A DNA stretch of 13,825 nt from 2-01-FULL-41-26 sp964587505. Lineage in GTDB: Bacteria > Patescibacteriota > Minisyncoccia > 2-02-FULL-40-12 > GWA2-44-9. A program made the translations under genes and the position numbers. The stretch covers positions 1 through 13,825 of the forward strand of contig CAZPLD010000016.1 in the NCBI GenBank assembly GCA_964587505.1, written 5' to 3'. The notes under the pieces are model-generated. The model was not told the DNA's origin. It did not search any database and worked only from the letters and a program-made list of their open reading frames with translations. Below are positions 13,042-13,825 of the stretch, piece by piece (the stretch's first letter is position 1; each line of letters begins with the position of its first letter).

Positions 13042-13825
13042 ATGAGTTGGCCCATCACACAAGTTAAGCTTGGCAAAGAAAGTTTTCCTAAGCTCTTGTC
13101 CCAAATACATGATCCCCCCAAGCAACTTTACTGTCGGGGGAACATTTCTCTGTTGAACAGCAGCTGTTTTGCTGTTGTAGGAACTCGAAAACTAACAAGT
13201 TATGGAAAAGAAACCGCCCAACAGATAGTCAGAGACCTTGCCAATAACGGATTTACCGTCGTGAGCGGTTTGGCCTTAGGAATAGACGCAATAGCGCACC
13301 AAACGACATTAGATTGCGGGGGTAAAACCATAGCTGTCCTCGGAGGCGGAGTCGGCGATAAAAATATCGGACCCAAAACTAACTTTACTTTAGCTCAAAA
13401 CATACTCAAAAACGACGGCCTTTTAGTTTCTGAATATTCAGATGAGGAGAGCATTCGTGCTTTTAACTTTGCCGTAAGAGATCGGATAATTAGTGGACTG
13501 TCCTTGGGGGTCTTAGTTATAGAGGCAGACGAAAAAAGCGGAGCACTCATCACTGCCCAGTGTGCCGTAGATCAGAATCGCGATGTTTTTGCGGTACCGG
13601 GAAGCGTTCTGTCTCCAAAATCTGCCGGTCCCAACACTTTAATTCAAAGCGGAGCCAAGCTTGTTATGAACGCTTATGATATCATTAATGAGTATCATGA
13701 AAATTTACAATTATTTCCCGAGAAGAAAAAGAGTGTCTTAACTAAAAACCCGACGGAGAAAAAAATTGTTGACCTGCTTGATGAACACGGCATTCTGTTT
13801 GTGGACGATATAATAAGAATGTCCG
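13042..13825 (+). CDS. dprA: DNA processing protein DprA/Smf, C-terminus cut by window edge
   Basis: DprA binds incoming single-stranded DNA during natural transformation and loads RecA. 261 codons are present. The Rossmann-like core is clear: VVGTRKLTSYG (about 45-55), VSGLALGIDAIAHQ (74-87), KTIAVLGGGV (94-103), SEYSDEE, then RDRIISGLSLGVLVIEADEKSGALITA and NRDVFAVPGS, and GPNTLIQSGAKLV. The usual R-N-R of the phosphate-binding loop is R-D-R here. The protein starts directly at SFPKLLSQIHDPPKQLYCRG, so it lacks the N-terminal SAM/HhH-like domain of many homologues. The beginning of the C-terminal winged-helix (TEKKIVDLLDEHGILFVDDIIRMS) runs off the edge. It is the only plus-strand gene, divergent from the GT2 operon. 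It fits the competence systems reported in many Patescibacteria; topA often follows, but that lies outside the window. Confidence 0.94.
   Translation, partial: MSWPITQVKLGKESFPKLLSQIHDPPKQLYCRGNISLLNSSCFAVVGTRKLTSYGKETAQQIVRDLANNGFTVVSGLALGIDAIAHQTTLDCGGKTIAVLGGGVGDKNIGPKTNFTLAQNILKNDGLLVSEYSDEESIRAFNFAVRDRIISGLSLGVLVIEADEKSGALITAQCAVDQNRDVFAVPGSVLSPKSAGPNTLIQSGAKLVMNAYDIINEYHENLQLFPEKKKSVLTKNPTEKKIVDLLDEHGILFVDDIIRMS

Noticed and set aside
1..13825. CRISPR array, tRNA genes, insertion sequences or phage genes
   Set aside because: I looked for regularly spaced repeats, tRNA arms and transposase/integrase motifs and saw none; the repeats present are short palindromes or a two-copy element.

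Overview
The window looks like a stretch of a Patescibacteria (Candidate Phyla Radiation) chromosome, most likely a Parcubacteria-type lineage. This is an inference from tight gene packing with 1-11 nt overlaps, a large DUF4012 surface protein next to murJ, short divergent glycolytic enzymes, a DprA without its usual N-terminal helical domain, a moderate-to-low GC content, and many small palindromic repeats, some lying inside reading frames. TGA is used as a stop (DUF4012 gene, tpiA), which argues against the Gracilibacteria/Absconditabacteria code.

Almost everything is on the minus strand, so transcription runs right to left. The right block (12812 down to 6925) is a compact run: a dolichyl-phosphate-sugar-synthase-like GT2 glycosyltransferase, galT, a DedA membrane protein, a GIY-YIG protein, tpiA, pgk, a DHH phosphoesterase and an RNase HI. 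Most junctions overlap or nearly touch, which suggests one or two operons mixing sugar-nucleotide and glycolytic functions with nucleic-acid hydrolases. After it comes rnpB (6886-6507, class A RNase P RNA) with its own strong promoter and terminator.

The left block (6262 down to 1) is a cell-envelope block: a polyprenyl-phosphate sugar-1-phosphate transferase, a GT4 glycosyltransferase, the 43-codon tail of a second, lost glycosyltransferase, a long non-coding stretch, a DUF4012 surface protein, and the start of murJ (lipid II flippase) running off the left edge. The right edge holds the only plus-strand gene, dprA (from 13042, cut at 13825).

The least ordinary region is 2948-3451. It reads as an independent minus-strand transcription unit with a promoter-like sequence, several strong hairpins, an 8-nt exact complementarity between its 5' part and the loop of its last hairpin, and a textbook terminator that ends 1-2 nt before the DUF4012 start codon. 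I do not recognise the RNA family. A second notable feature is a ~160-bp structured element present twice, each time between a putative promoter and the start codon of a glycosyltransferase gene; the two copies differ by paired, structure-preserving changes.
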